Numbered from the stretch's first letter, positions 38,199 through 48,265 are shown. The stretch: DNA of 64,000 nt from Oscillospiraceae bacterium (GCA_015066385.1 SVOJ01000003.1:124001-188000); one strand, 5' to 3'. The notes: generated by a model from the letters alone, not told the origin. Numbers and translations are program-made.

Positions 38199-39065
38199 TT
38201 AATTCTCATTATCCGTATCCTGCGTTTTTTTCATTTCAGTTATATTGGTTTTCACATCAATACGGTCGTAATATTCTTTGAACTTCACATGGAAGGTCAC
38301 CAATCGCTCACAATTTTTACATAAAAAGATAGCAGAAAATGACTGATTGATACACTTCCAGTCGCTCATTCGTTTCATCGGAGCAGAGCAAAGATCACAA
38401 TCGCATTTCATTTTCGACTTGTCGATTTTGGGATTGTTGATGTTGGTAATATACGCTGCCTTAAAAGACAGCTTTTTATAAAACGCATCGTCACAAATAA
38501 CAGCGAGATTAAGCAGATGTTCGCGGTTATAGCATTTCTTCAAGCAACGCAGACCAAGCAAACTATCTTCCAGTGCACGATGAAAATTGCAATTACTTAC
38601 ATCGATCCCCATTTCGGTTGCGGCATTCACCAAACCGATTTGCTGCGTACCGACATTGACAATGAATTCCTGGCAATATTTTTGCAAATCAACATATTGC
38701 GTTAAAAACGGGATTTGTTTGGTACCGCAAAACATATCAAAATTATCTACAAGTACACGAATGTCCGAATTTCCCCACGAGAGAAAAATGCAATCCCTGT
38801 TGCCGATCCATTTTTCAAATTCCGCAAAAGCGCGATGAAAAGAGATTCCCATGCGCATATCTTCATTTGTGATATGTGTAAGGTTTTTTACCCTGCCGGA
38901 CAATTTTTTAATCAATTGAGATTTAATAATTACGGAATACGTGTCTATAACATCCAGATGTTCGTCCACCAAAACTGCGCCGATTTCCAGTATTTCATTT
39001 ACAAAACATTTTTTGATCTTGTTGTAAGAATTATTCCACTCAAGATCCATGATCACATAAAACAC
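38199..39065 (-). CDS. DEDD-type 3'-5' exonuclease family protein
   Basis: YVIMDLEWNNS (Exo I), HRALEDSLLGLRCL (Exo III), C-terminal Cys pairs. Confidence 0.8.
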   Translation of the reverse strand: MFYVIMDLEWNNSYNKIKKCFVNEILEIGAVLVDEHLDVIDTYSVIIKSQLIKKLSGRVKNLTHITNEDMRMGISFHRAFAEFEKWIGNRDCIFLSWGNSDIRVLVDNFDMFCGTKQIPFLTQYVDLQKYCQEFIVNVGTQQIGLVNAATEMGIDVSNCNFHRALEDSLLGLRCLKKCYNREHLLNLAVICDDAFYKKLSFKAAYITNINNPKIDKSKMKCDCDLCSAPMKRMSDWKCINQSFSAIFLCKNCERLVTFHVKFKEYYDRIDVKTNITEMKKTQDTDNEN

Positions 39066-39148
39066 TTACTCACCTCCGCCTGTTTTTTAAGAATAGCATA
39101 TTCAGCACAATAAATCAACAATAAATTAAAATATTATGCCGTAAAAAA

Positions 39149-39177
39149 AGAACACACCGCACATGACGATGTGTTCT
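39149..39177 (-). terminator. terminator of cohesin/dockerin gene
   Basis: AGAACACA / TGTGTTCT, U-run on minus strand. Confidence 0.75.
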
Positions 39178-39189
39178 CTTAAATTTCAC

Positions 39190-41133
39190 TTACGGTTCAA
39201 GACCAACCGAAATACGAAGAATGGAACGGGCATCAGCTGAAGTTACAGAGCCGTCTCTGTCATAATCGGCCATGTCTACACTGAGCGCACCTAACGTATC
39301 TACCGATTCAAGTTCAACCGCAATACGAAGCGCAAGACGAGCATCACCTGAAGTAAGTTTGCCATCGCCGTCTGCATCGCCGTAAAGAAGTTCTTCGTTT
39401 GCAATGATGGAAATAATCAATGCCGTGGTAACATTTCCATAACGCAATGTCACAAACTGAATGTCTTCATCGCTTGTAAGATCAAATCCGGATATAATAA
39501 CATCCTCAGGGGCAACGGCAATTGTTTCGCCGTTGGCAAGAGTTGCGGTAAGAGCAATACCTTTCAAATCCAATTGTTCATCGGAGAAACGGGTATATTC
39601 TCTTTTTACAGGTTGTTCCGTGATGGTCAGACTGATGGGGTCTGTGGGATCAGGCTTTTCTTCAACCGTAATCTCAAACGATGTTTCAATCTCGAAATAA
39701 CGCACTATAATGGTTTTTGTGCCAACCTCAGATAAATCAAAACCGATGAATTCAAGGTCATTCAGGCGAATATTTTCCACAGTACCGTCTGCATAAATGC
39801 CATTCACCTTCAGACCTGTTGTAACAAGTGTTTCTTCAGTATTCTGGAAATAATTTGTTTTGATCGGCAATGAAACAATCTGAAGTGTTTCGGGATAGAC
39901 TACCAACGGCTCAACTTCGACTTCAAATGTCGCAGTTACTGTGCGATAGGTTACCGTAATTGTCTGCTTGCCGATCTTTGAAGGATTGAAACCGCTTGCG
40001 ACAAGATCTTTTTCATCGACGGTTTTCACTCGTCCGTCTGCGAAGGAAGCTTTTACAACAATGCCGTTGAGCATAACTTCATCAACGGATTCCTGCTTAT
40101 AAACCAACAAATCGGGAGTCTTTTCGATCACAATGCCGGACGGAATATCGGGTTCAATTGTGATTGGCAAGCCGGTTGTTTTGCCTAAATATTCCAGTGT
40201 TACAGTAATTTCACCTATGGTTGTCGTTATAAAATCTTTAACAATAATATCTTCCAAATCTTTGCCTTTAAGCTCCCATGGACCAGAATCGGAGAAATTC
40301 GCAACAATTACAGCACCTGTCAAATCAAAAGGCTCAGTACTGTCTTGCAGATAAGACAACTTTGTGGGAGGGGTCTTAACATAGATATCCTCAGGAGTTG
40401 GAACGCCGACAAAAATAACATATTTGTCTGATACATTACCAAATTCAACCGTTACTTCATACATCATGTTTTGATCAATTGTATTGAACGGCTTATCGAG
40501 CTTAATTGTACAAATTTCAGGCGGAATTGTAGTTCTTATGCCGTTAGACCAAATTGCGGTAATATTTAACGAAGTAAAATCCGGTTCACTTACAAGACCA
40601 TCCGCCTCATAGAACATATCTTCCGGATCGCAACTGACTCTGATAGATGTAACCGTAGGAATTTCCCAAGTAACAGAACCGTCGGTAAGGATGGAAGAAT
40701 CTGCACCGGTGTTATCCATACTGATGTAAACATTCTTCATCGTTGCATTGAAACCGTAATTTTTGCTATTCGTATCCAGAACATCAAAATCGATTTTTAC
40801 CATTTTGCTCTTATATGCATGGGTGGCGGCAAAAAAATTGACAAGCAACTTGCCATCTTCCTGTTTTGTAACAGAGGCAAAATCACCTTCACGAGTCGAA
40901 ATGACTGCAGAAGATGTGTATTCCAGAACCTCTGCATCATATTCGACATAAAACTGGGTAGAAGTCAGGAATGTTGCACCGCCGGTAAATTCAACTGAAA
41001 TTGTGTTGTGGCTGGTTGGAATCATTTCCGCATCAATGACCGTATCAGCATTTGCGGAAAGAGCAAATGCAGCAAACAGACAAATCAAAGCCGTGAGCAA
41101 AAAGATAAGTTTAAACTTTTTCATTTTCATCAT
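39190..41133 (-). CDS. secreted protein: cohesin-like domain, tandem bacterial Ig-like repeats, C-terminal type I dockerin
   Basis: Signal peptide; dockerin F-hands DADGDGKLTSGDARLALRI and DYDRDGSVTSADARSILRI; repeated Ig-like units. Confidence 0.8.
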   Translation of the reverse strand: MMKMKKFKLIFLLTALICLFAAFALSANADTVIDAEMIPTSHNTISVEFTGGATFLTSTQFYVEYDAEVLEYTSSAVISTREGDFASVTKQEDGKLLVNFFAATHAYKSKMVKIDFDVLDTNSKNYGFNATMKNVYISMDNTGADSSILTDGSVTWEIPTVTSIRVSCDPEDMFYEADGLVSEPDFTSLNITAIWSNGIRTTIPPEICTIKLDKPFNTIDQNMMYEVTVEFGNVSDKYVIFVGVPTPEDIYVKTPPTKLSYLQDSTEPFDLTGAVIVANFSDSGPWELKGKDLEDIIVKDFITTTIGEITVTLEYLGKTTGLPITIEPDIPSGIVIEKTPDLLVYKQESVDEVMLNGIVVKASFADGRVKTVDEKDLVASGFNPSKIGKQTITVTYRTVTATFEVEVEPLVVYPETLQIVSLPIKTNYFQNTEETLVTTGLKVNGIYADGTVENIRLNDLEFIGFDLSEVGTKTIIVRYFEIETSFEITVEEKPDPTDPISLTITEQPVKREYTRFSDEQLDLKGIALTATLANGETIAVAPEDVIISGFDLTSDEDIQFVTLRYGNVTTALIISIIANEELLYGDADGDGKLTSGDARLALRIAVELESVDTLGALSVDMADYDRDGSVTSADARSILRISVGLEP

Positions 41134-41229
41134 ATTCCTTTCGCATAGATGTAATAATTATAGCAAATAAAAAACGAATTTTCAATAGTAAAATTTCATT
41201 TTATCATATTGTTTTCGCAATAACGAAAG

Positions 41230-41258
41230 TTGACAACAGTGTTTTCAGTATGTATAAT
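41230..41258 (+). promoter_or_regulatory. consensus sigma-A promoter of GH2 gene
   Basis: TTGACA-17 bp-TATAAT. Confidence 0.85.
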
Positions 41259-41281
41259 AGTATGCAAAGGAGGAATTGATG

Positions 41282-43654
41282 ATGAGAAAAACGATTGATC
41301 TGAACTTCGGATGGAAATATTCCGAAGTGTGTACTGATGAAATGCTGTTGGCGGGGTATGATGATTCTGCCTTTAAAACTGTTGATATTCCGCATGCAAA
41401 CAAGGAAATTCCTTACAATTACTTTGATGAATCAATATTCCAGTTTGTAAGCTGCTATCGCAAATATTTCAAACTGCCCGAAGAGGCTTATCTGCCCGGC
41501 AAAAAGGTGTTTTTGCGTTTTGAAGGCGCGGCCAACTTTGCGGAGGTCTTCATCAACGGCAAACTTGCAGGTTCTCATAAAGACGGCTATACTCCGTTTG
41601 CAGTTGATATTACCCCTTACATAAATAAAACCCGCAATGTGATTGCAGTCCGTCTTGATTCAACAGAAAGGCCGGAAATTCCTCCGTTTGGTAATGTCGT
41701 GGACTATCTTGTTTACGGCGGTATTTATCGCGAAGTCAGCATTGAAATCCTTGATGAAATCCACATTGAAGATATTTTTGTACGCACACCTGTCGTGGAA
41801 GCACCGAAAAAAGAACTGCTGGCTGATATCACATTTTCACAGAAAGCAAGCGGTGAAATCACTCTCACATTATGCAAAGACGGCAAAATCGTTTCTGAAA
41901 AAATGTGCAAAGCGGATAATGCAAAAGTTATGCGCGTCAAGTGGTCCATTCCCGATGTTGAACTCTGGCAACCGGACAAGCCCGTGCTTTACACCCTGAA
42001 AGTAAAATTTGCAGACGACGAAAAAGAAGTCCGTTTCGGTTTCAGAACCTGTAAATTCACGAGAAAAGGTTTTTATCTGAACGGCAAAAAGATCAAACTC
42101 AGAGGTCTGAACCGCCATCAGAGTTATCCGTACGTCGGCAATGCAATGCCTGCGTCCGCACAGATAGCAGACGCTGAATTGCTGAAATACAAACTTGGCT
42201 GTAATTTTGTCAGAACATCCCACTATCCCGATTCCGTTCATTTTCTGAACAGATGTGATGAAATCGGTCTGTTAGTCTTCACAGAAATGCCTTCCTGGCA
42301 GTTCCTGGGCGAAGGCGAATGGCGTCAGATCTGCCTTGAAAACATTCAGAGTATGGTAATGCGTGACCGCAATCATCCTTGCGTTGTACTTTGGGGCGTC
42401 CGCGTAAATGAAGGCAATGACTGTGATGAATTCTACACCGAAACCAATGCACTGGCTCATTCTCTGGATGATTCCCGCCAGACAGGCGGTGTCCGCAATT
42501 TCCCGCGCAGTCATCTGCTTGAAGATGTATACACCTATAACGATTTCTCGCATTCCGGCGGTCCGATTGCATTGTTACCTCCCGATCTTGTGGCAGGCGT
42601 GCGCGCTCCGTACCTCGTAACGGAATACAACGGTCATATGTATCCGACAAAATCCTTCGACCGTGAAGAAATCAGACGCGAAATGGCACTTCGTCATGCT
42701 CGCGTACAGAATAAATCTTACTCAAGTGATCGTTACTGCGGTGCAACCGCATGGTGCATGGCAGACTACAACACGCATAAAGACTTCGGCAGTGGTGACA
42801 GAATCTGTTATCACGGCGTAACGGATATGTTCCGCGTGCCGAAGCTCAGTGCCGCCGTTTATGCTTCGCAACAGGACAAGATCCCTGTCCTTGAAGTTTC
42901 TTCTTCCATGGATGTCGGTGAACATCCGGGCGCAATTGTCGGTCAGATTTATATTTTCACAAACTGTGATTATGTAAAAATCTACAAAAACGGCGTATAC
43001 AAATCGACCGCCCATCCCGATAAGAAAAAGTTTGCACATCTCCCCCATCCGCCCATTTTGCCTGCTGACTACATCGGCGACAGCCTTGTGAAAGAGGAAG
43101 GATTAAATGAAACCAGTGCGAAGTATATGAAAAAGGCAATGGTTGCAGCTGCAAAATACGGATATATCATGCCGCCGCATCACTATCTTGAACTTGCTGC
43201 TGGTGTCGTTGCCGGTGCACTGCCTATTCCGCGCGTTGTTGATCTTGTGACAAAATATTTCGCAAACTGGGGCGATGAACAGGTTGAATACAGATTCGAC
43301 GGTTATAAAGACGGCAGAGTTGTCAAGTCTGTCACAAAGACCGCAGTTATGTCAAAATCCCTGATCGCTTCGGCTGACAAGCTTGAACTCATCGAAGATA
43401 AAACATACGATGTAACCAGAATTGAGCTTCGTTGCGTAGATCAGAACGGCAATCAGCTTCCCTTTGCAAATAATGCAATCAAAGTAACCGTTGACGGTCC
43501 TGCAAAAATCATCGGCCCCGATCAGCTTGCTTTGATCGGCGGCGACAGGGCATTCTGGATCCGCACCATCGGTAAATCTGGTGACATTACTGTCACAATT
43601 GAAGCAGAAGGTTTAAATTCGCAGGTTATCAAATTGACTGCAGAAAAGAAATGA
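41282..43654 (+). CDS. glycoside hydrolase family 2 protein (beta-galactosidase/glucuronidase-like)
   Basis: LRGLNRHQSYPYVG, NFVRTSHYPDS, WGVRVNEG acid/base, LVTEYNGH nucleophile; exact start among adjacent ATGs uncertain. Confidence 0.9.
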   Translation: MRKTIDLNFGWKYSEVCTDEMLLAGYDDSAFKTVDIPHANKEIPYNYFDESIFQFVSCYRKYFKLPEEAYLPGKKVFLRFEGAANFAEVFINGKLAGSHKDGYTPFAVDITPYINKTRNVIAVRLDSTERPEIPPFGNVVDYLVYGGIYREVSIEILDEIHIEDIFVRTPVVEAPKKELLADITFSQKASGEITLTLCKDGKIVSEKMCKADNAKVMRVKWSIPDVELWQPDKPVLYTLKVKFADDEKEVRFGFRTCKFTRKGFYLNGKKIKLRGLNRHQSYPYVGNAMPASAQIADAELLKYKLGCNFVRTSHYPDSVHFLNRCDEIGLLVFTEMPSWQFLGEGEWRQICLENIQSMVMRDRNHPCVVLWGVRVNEGNDCDEFYTETNALAHSLDDSRQTGGVRNFPRSHLLEDVYTYNDFSHSGGPIALLPPDLVAGVRAPYLVTEYNGHMYPTKSFDREEIRREMALRHARVQNKSYSSDRYCGATAWCMADYNTHKDFGSGDRICYHGVTDMFRVPKLSAAVYASQQDKIPVLEVSSSMDVGEHPGAIVGQIYIFTNCDYVKIYKNGVYKSTAHPDKKKFAHLPHPPILPADYIGDSLVKEEGLNETSAKYMKKAMVAAAKYGYIMPPHHYLELAAGVVAGALPIPRVVDLVTKYFANWGDEQVEYRFDGYKDGRVVKSVTKTAVMSKSLIASADKLELIEDKTYDVTRIELRCVDQNGNQLPFANNAIKVTVDGPAKIIGPDQLALIGGDRAFWIRTIGKSGDITVTIEAEGLNSQVIKLTAEKK

Positions 43655-44262
43655 AAAAAGAAAATAACATCTCAGCTTCTGCCGTTGTCAGTTTTCTGAT
43701 TGACAGAAAGTACATATTTTATTCGGTGCTCAGTTGTCTGATCGGCTTGATCACGCTGATTCTCGGCATGATTATCTGTGATAAATCATTCTGGAATTAT
43801 ATGTTTGTATGGATTTTACCCGGCGCCGGTCTTGTACTGCTCGGCACGTATGCAATCAGCATGATGGACAAACATCCTATTATCCTTATTTTTCCGCCGA
43901 TCATCTTTTTTGCATCCCTGTTTATCCGCTATCTGGTAACATACGAATATCTGATCTTCCTGTTTTTGTTTTTGCAGATGATTCCGTTTTTGGTCTTTTG
44001 GGCAAATATCGTAAAAAAAGAACTCTATAATGAAACGCACATTGCGGTTACAACGGCAGTACTGTCGGTTATCTGTTTTTTGATAGCCGTGATTGCGGTC
44101 AATATTCTTGAGCGGGCAGACATTGTCAGCCTGCCGAAGGCAGAACACGTAAAACTTGAAATTCTGACCTATGTTGAGATTGCAACGGCAGCCTTTTACT
44201 ACGGAATCGGATTTTTGAACAAAGATATGCGAATATCCAACTTTTTGATGAATGACAAATAA
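43651..44262 (+). CDS. integral membrane protein of unknown function
   Basis: 203 aa, about six TM; ATGA overlap with the GH2 stop. Confidence 0.65.
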   Translation: MKKENNISASAVVSFLIDRKYIFYSVLSCLIGLITLILGMIICDKSFWNYMFVWILPGAGLVLLGTYAISMMDKHPIILIFPPIIFFASLFIRYLVTYEYLIFLFLFLQMIPFLVFWANIVKKELYNETHIAVTTAVLSVICFLIAVIAVNILERADIVSLPKAEHVKLEILTYVEIATAAFYYGIGFLNKDMRISNFLMNDK

Positions 44263-44270
44263 ATGAAAAA

Positions 44271-44305
44271 AAACAGCTGCAGTGATTTTTTCACGGCAGC
44301 TGTTT
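44271..44305. terminator. bidirectional terminator
   Basis: AAACAGCTGC / GCAGCTGTTT with inner GTGA/TCAC. Confidence 0.8.
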
Positions 44306-44318
44306 GCTTATTACATTT

Positions 44319-45236
44319 TTATTGAATATCCGCAATATTGTACGGTGTGGTCTGATAAACAAAATAGTTCAGCCAATTGGAAAACAGGAGATTTGCATGA
44401 CTTCGCCAGGTAACAAGCGGCGTTTGGGTATCATCATTTCCGGGGAAATAATTTTCGGGAACATCAATGGGAAGTCCTGCGTTTTTGTCGCGGAAATATT
44501 CCTTTGCCAATGTGTCGGCATCATATTCGGAATGTCCTGTCACAAAAATGCGTCTGCCCTTGGGCGTTGCAACTACATACACACCTGCTTTTTCGCTGCT
44601 TGCAAGCACGCGCAGTTCATCAACCGCTTCGATGTCTTCCCTGCGTACAGTCGTGTGACGGGAATGCGGTGCAAGAAATACATCGTCAAACCCGCGGAAC
44701 AAAATTGATTTTTTATAATCAACCGTGTGTTCAAACACACCGAACAGTTTTTTATCAAGCGGATACTTCTGAATTCCGTAATGATAATACAATGCCGCCT
44801 GTGCACCCCAGCAAATGTGCAGAGTGCTTGTAACATGGGTTTTGGTCCACTCCATGATTTCGGTCAGTTCTTCCCAGTACTCTACATCTTCAAACGGCAA
44901 ATTCTCAACAGGAGCACCCGTGATAATCATACCGTCAAAATTACGATGCTTTACCTCGTCAAATGTCTTGTAAAAAGCAAGCATATGTTCTTGAGACGTG
45001 TGCTTTGATTTATGGGTTGCCGTCTGCAATAATTCCAATTCAACCTGCAAAGGTGAATTGCCGAGCAAACGGGAAATCTGCGTTTCCGTTACAATTTTTG
45101 TCGGCATCAGATTGAGCATAAGAATATGCAAAGGACGGATATCCTGCGTAATGGCACGCTTTTCGGTCATTACAAATATGTTTTCATCTTCAAGAATCTG
45201 CGTAGCGGGCAGTTCATTCGGAATTTTAATCGGCAT
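44319..45236 (-). CDS. metA: homoserine O-acyltransferase (MetA family)
   Basis: [52 protein letters not shown]. Confidence 0.96.
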   Translation of the reverse strand: MPIKIPNELPATQILEDENIFVMTEKRAITQDIRPLHILMLNLMPTKIVTETQISRLLGNSPLQVELELLQTATHKSKHTSQEHMLAFYKTFDEVKHRNFDGMIITGAPVENLPFEDVEYWEELTEIMEWTKTHVTSTLHICWGAQAALYYHYGIQKYPLDKKLFGVFEHTVDYKKSILFRGFDDVFLAPHSRHTTVRREDIEAVDELRVLASSEKAGVYVVATPKGRRIFVTGHSEYDADTLAKEYFRDKNAGLPIDVPENYFPGNDDTQTPLVTWRSHANLLFSNWLNYFVYQTTPYNIADIQ

Positions 45237-45260
45237 TTATGTTCCTCGATTTAACTTAAT

Positions 45261-46544
45261 TTATGCGTCAAGAGCCTGTTTCAGATCGGCAATAATATCA
45301 TCGGCATTTTCAATACCGACACTGAAGCGGACGAGTCCGGGATCGACACCTGCGGCAACAAGCTGTTCATCCGTCAACTGTCTGTGGGTCATGCTGGCAG
45401 GATGCAATACACAAGTGCGTGCATCCGCAACATGCACAACGATTTTTGCAAGGTCGAGTTTGTTCATCACTTTAACGGCAGCATCTCTACCGCCTTTCAT
45501 AATAAAGGAAATAACACCGCAACAACCGTTGGGGAAATATTTTTGTGCAAGTGCATAATCGGCACTTGATTCAAGGGCAGGATAATTAACAGATGCGATT
45601 TTTTCATGGCCCTCAAGGAATTTTGCCACTTTCATTGCATTTTCACTATGACGTTCCATTCGGACATGGAGAGATTCAAGACCGAGATTGAGAATAAAAG
45701 CAGAGAACGGGGACGGAATCATGCCATAATCACGCATCAGCTGCACACGGGCTTTTGTAATGTAAGCATTTTCGTTACCAAAATCATTGACATAGCGAAC
45801 TCCGTGATAGGATTCATCCACTTCGGTGAGTTCCGGGAATTTTCCGTTAGCCCAGTTGAATTTACCGCTGTCGATAATGACGCCGCCGACACAGGAAGCA
45901 TGTCCGTCCATATACTTTGTGGTGGAATGAATAACAACATCCGCACCGAATTCAAACGGACGGCAGAAGATGGGTGTTGCAAAGGTATTGTCAACAAACA
46001 GCGGAATATCATGTTTGTGCGCAAGATTGGCATATCTTTCAATATCCATCACCGTCAGAGCGGGATTTGCGATGGTTTCGCCAAAAATGAGTCTTGTGTT
46101 TTCATCAATCAGCGATTCAATTTCTTCATCTGTCATCCCGGGCTTTGTGAAACGGACTTCGATGCCGAGTTTCTTAAATGAAACAGCAAACAGGTTAATT
46201 GTGCCGCCGTAAATTGCAGGCAGGCTGACAATATTCTGTCCCGCCTTGCAGATATTGAGAATGGCAATGGTGTTTGCAGCTTGTCCTGAGGAACAAAGCA
46301 AAGCCCCCGAACCACCTTCAAGCGCTGCCATTTTCTTTTCAACGGCTTCCAGTGTGGGATTGGAAATACGGGAATACATGTGTCCTTCTGCTTTCAGGTC
46401 AAACAGGTCGCCAACATGCTCGGCAGTATCATATTTATAGGTTGTGCTCTGGTAAATGGGAAGCACGCGCGGTTCTCCGTTTTTTGGCTCATATCCTGCT
46501 TGCACGCAAAGGGTTTCAATCTTATAATCAGGCATTGTATACAC
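45261..46544 (-). CDS. metY: O-acetylhomoserine sulfhydrylase (Cys/Met PLP enzyme)
   Basis: CSSGQAANTIAI, VDNTFATPI, HSTTKYMDGHASCVGG PLP lysine. Confidence 0.93.
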   Translation of the reverse strand: MYTMPDYKIETLCVQAGYEPKNGEPRVLPIYQSTTYKYDTAEHVGDLFDLKAEGHMYSRISNPTLEAVEKKMAALEGGSGALLCSSGQAANTIAILNICKAGQNIVSLPAIYGGTINLFAVSFKKLGIEVRFTKPGMTDEEIESLIDENTRLIFGETIANPALTVMDIERYANLAHKHDIPLFVDNTFATPIFCRPFEFGADVVIHSTTKYMDGHASCVGGVIIDSGKFNWANGKFPELTEVDESYHGVRYVNDFGNENAYITKARVQLMRDYGMIPSPFSAFILNLGLESLHVRMERHSENAMKVAKFLEGHEKIASVNYPALESSADYALAQKYFPNGCCGVISFIMKGGRDAAVKVMNKLDLAKIVVHVADARTCVLHPASMTHRQLTDEQLVAAGVDPGLVRFSVGIENADDIIADLKQALDA

Positions 46545-46566
46545 CTCTTTATTTTATTATTTTGGC

Positions 46567-46595
46567 ATTATAACATACAGTATTGATTTTGTCAA
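46567..46595 (-). promoter_or_regulatory. consensus sigma-A promoter of metY-metA
   Basis: Minus strand TTGACA-17 bp-TATAAT. Confidence 0.85.
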
Positions 46596-46608
46596 ATAAA
46601 ACAAGAAA

Positions 46609-47580
46609 TTACAACCGCAACAAAAACAATTTTGTCAGCAGATAACCGAGAAATGCACAACCGGGAAATGTAAGACCCCAGGTCAGTATAATATCTGTTA
46701 TCAGTTTTTTATTGACTTTTTTACTGTCTGTAGCAAACCCCACCCCGACAACAGACATTGTCTTGACATGCGTTGTACTGACCGGTAAGCCTGAATATGT
46801 ACAGACTGTCATACCTATACAAGCAGAAAAATCAGATATAATCCCTTGTAAACCGTTCAAAGGAGTTATATTTTCTCCTACCGACAACACAATTCGTTTA
46901 CCGCCGCATAATGTGCCAAGTCCCATGAAAACCGCGCAACACAAGATAAAAGCCAAGCTGTTTTTAAAAAAAATATCTTCATTAACATAAGCAAACAGTA
47001 ACATAAGAACACCTAAAAACTTCTGTCCGTCCTGCGCTCCGTGTAAAAACGACAAAGCAGCCGCAATTGTAATTTGAAAATGTCTTGTTTTGATATTTTT
47101 CAAATTACGGCTCATCTTTTGCATGCCGTAAGAAACAAAAAATCCGATAAACACAGAAAAAAACAAACCGAAAAATACACGATACAATTCCGCTTTGTTA
47201 ACCGCAGCAAAACCGCCTTGTACAGCAACAGCACAGCCTGTCAAACTTGCAATCAGCGCATGACTTTCGCTTGTAGGAATACCGAAAAACCATGCCGCAA
47301 CAGCCCAGACAAGCACTGAAAACATGGAAACAGCAACAAATAAGAAGACCTCTTCCCTATCTGCATTCATATTTATCATATTATATAAGGAGTCTGCAAC
47401 GGCAGGTCGCAGGAATGATGTAATAAAAACACCTGCAAAGTTCATAACGGCAGACAAAATACAAGCCTGTTTCATACGGATTGCTTTTGTACCGACAGCA
47501 GTAGCAATTGCATTTGCCGCATCTGTAAAACCGTTTATAAAAATGACTGCAAGAATCACAATAAAAGCGACATAAAACAA
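46609..47580 (-). CDS. inorganic phosphate transporter, Pit family
   Basis: VIFINGFTDAANAIATAVGTKAI, GIPTSESHALI, GLPVSTTHVKTMSVVGVG; TTG start. Confidence 0.93.
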   Translation of the reverse strand: MFYVAFIVILAVIFINGFTDAANAIATAVGTKAIRMKQACILSAVMNFAGVFITSFLRPAVADSLYNMINMNADREEVFLFVAVSMFSVLVWAVAAWFFGIPTSESHALIASLTGCAVAVQGGFAAVNKAELYRVFFGLFFSVFIGFFVSYGMQKMSRNLKNIKTRHFQITIAAALSFLHGAQDGQKFLGVLMLLFAYVNEDIFFKNSLAFILCCAVFMGLGTLCGGKRIVLSVGENITPLNGLQGIISDFSACIGMTVCTYSGLPVSTTHVKTMSVVGVGFATDSKKVNKKLITDIILTWGLTFPGCAFLGYLLTKLFLLRL

Positions 47581-47624
47581 AAAGACAACCCCTTTCTCAA
47601 ATCAATATGCAAAAGAGGTTGTCT
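47581..47624 (-). terminator. terminator-like hairpin overlapping the RBS of the Pit gene
   Basis: Minus strand AGACAACCTCTTT / AAAGGGGTTGTCT then TTTTG; start TTG lies in the U-tract. Confidence 0.75.
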
Positions 47625-47665
47625 GTATGCAATGAAGCCGCAGAACTTCTCCTGCGGCTATGCGT

Positions 47666-48265
47666 TTACTTCTTGTCAAATGAGGGATTGTACATATAGT
47701 AGTTTTTGGAGTCGAGTCTGTCGGTCGCCAGACGCAGACCTTCACCAAAGCGCTGATAGTGTACGATTTCGCGTTCGCGCAGGAATTTGATCGGATCGGC
47801 AACATCGGGATCGTCCACAAGACGAAGAATATTGTCGTAGGTAGTACGTGCTTTCTGCTCTGCAGCAAGGTCTTCATGCAGATCAGTCAGAATATCCCCT
47901 TTACTCTGCATGGAAAGTGCACTGTAAGGCACACCTGCAGCTGCCTGCGGATATATCCCCGTAGTATGATCGACAAAATATTTATCAAAACCGCTTGCCT
48001 GAATCTGTTCAATACTCAGGTTTCTTGTCAGCTGATAAACGATTGCACCTATCATTTCAAGATGCCCGAGTTCTTCGGTGCCTATGTCCGTCAAAAGACC
48101 CTTCAATTCCGCATACGGCATGGCAAATCGTTGCGACAAATAACGCAAGGATGCACCGAGTTCTCCGTCGGGGCCACCGTATTGGGTAAGAATGATCTGC
48201 GCAAGTTTCGGGTTCGGATTTTTGATATTAACGGGATATTGCAGTTTTTTATTGTATGTCCACAT
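47666..48265 (-). CDS. cotJC: spore coat protein CotJC (manganese catalase family)
   Basis: MWTYNKKLQYPVNI, YGGPDGELGASLRYLSQR, GTEELGHLEMI. Confidence 0.95.
   Translation of the reverse strand: MWTYNKKLQYPVNIKNPNPKLAQIILTQYGGPDGELGASLRYLSQRFAMPYAELKGLLTDIGTEELGHLEMIGAIVYQLTRNLSIEQIQASGFDKYFVDHTTGIYPQAAAGVPYSALSMQSKGDILTDLHEDLAAEQKARTTYDNILRLVDDPDVADPIKFLREREIVHYQRFGEGLRLATDRLDSKNYYMYNPSFDKK

Noticed and set aside
46545-46608. SAM riboswitch upstream of metY
   Set aside because: Only a consensus promoter and a ~16-nt leader fit in the gap
47636-47659. AGCCGCAG/CTGCGGCT hairpin after cotJC as a terminator
   Set aside because: Perfect 8-bp stem but no U-tract on the minus strand; the hairpin at 47583-47624 is the better terminator candidate
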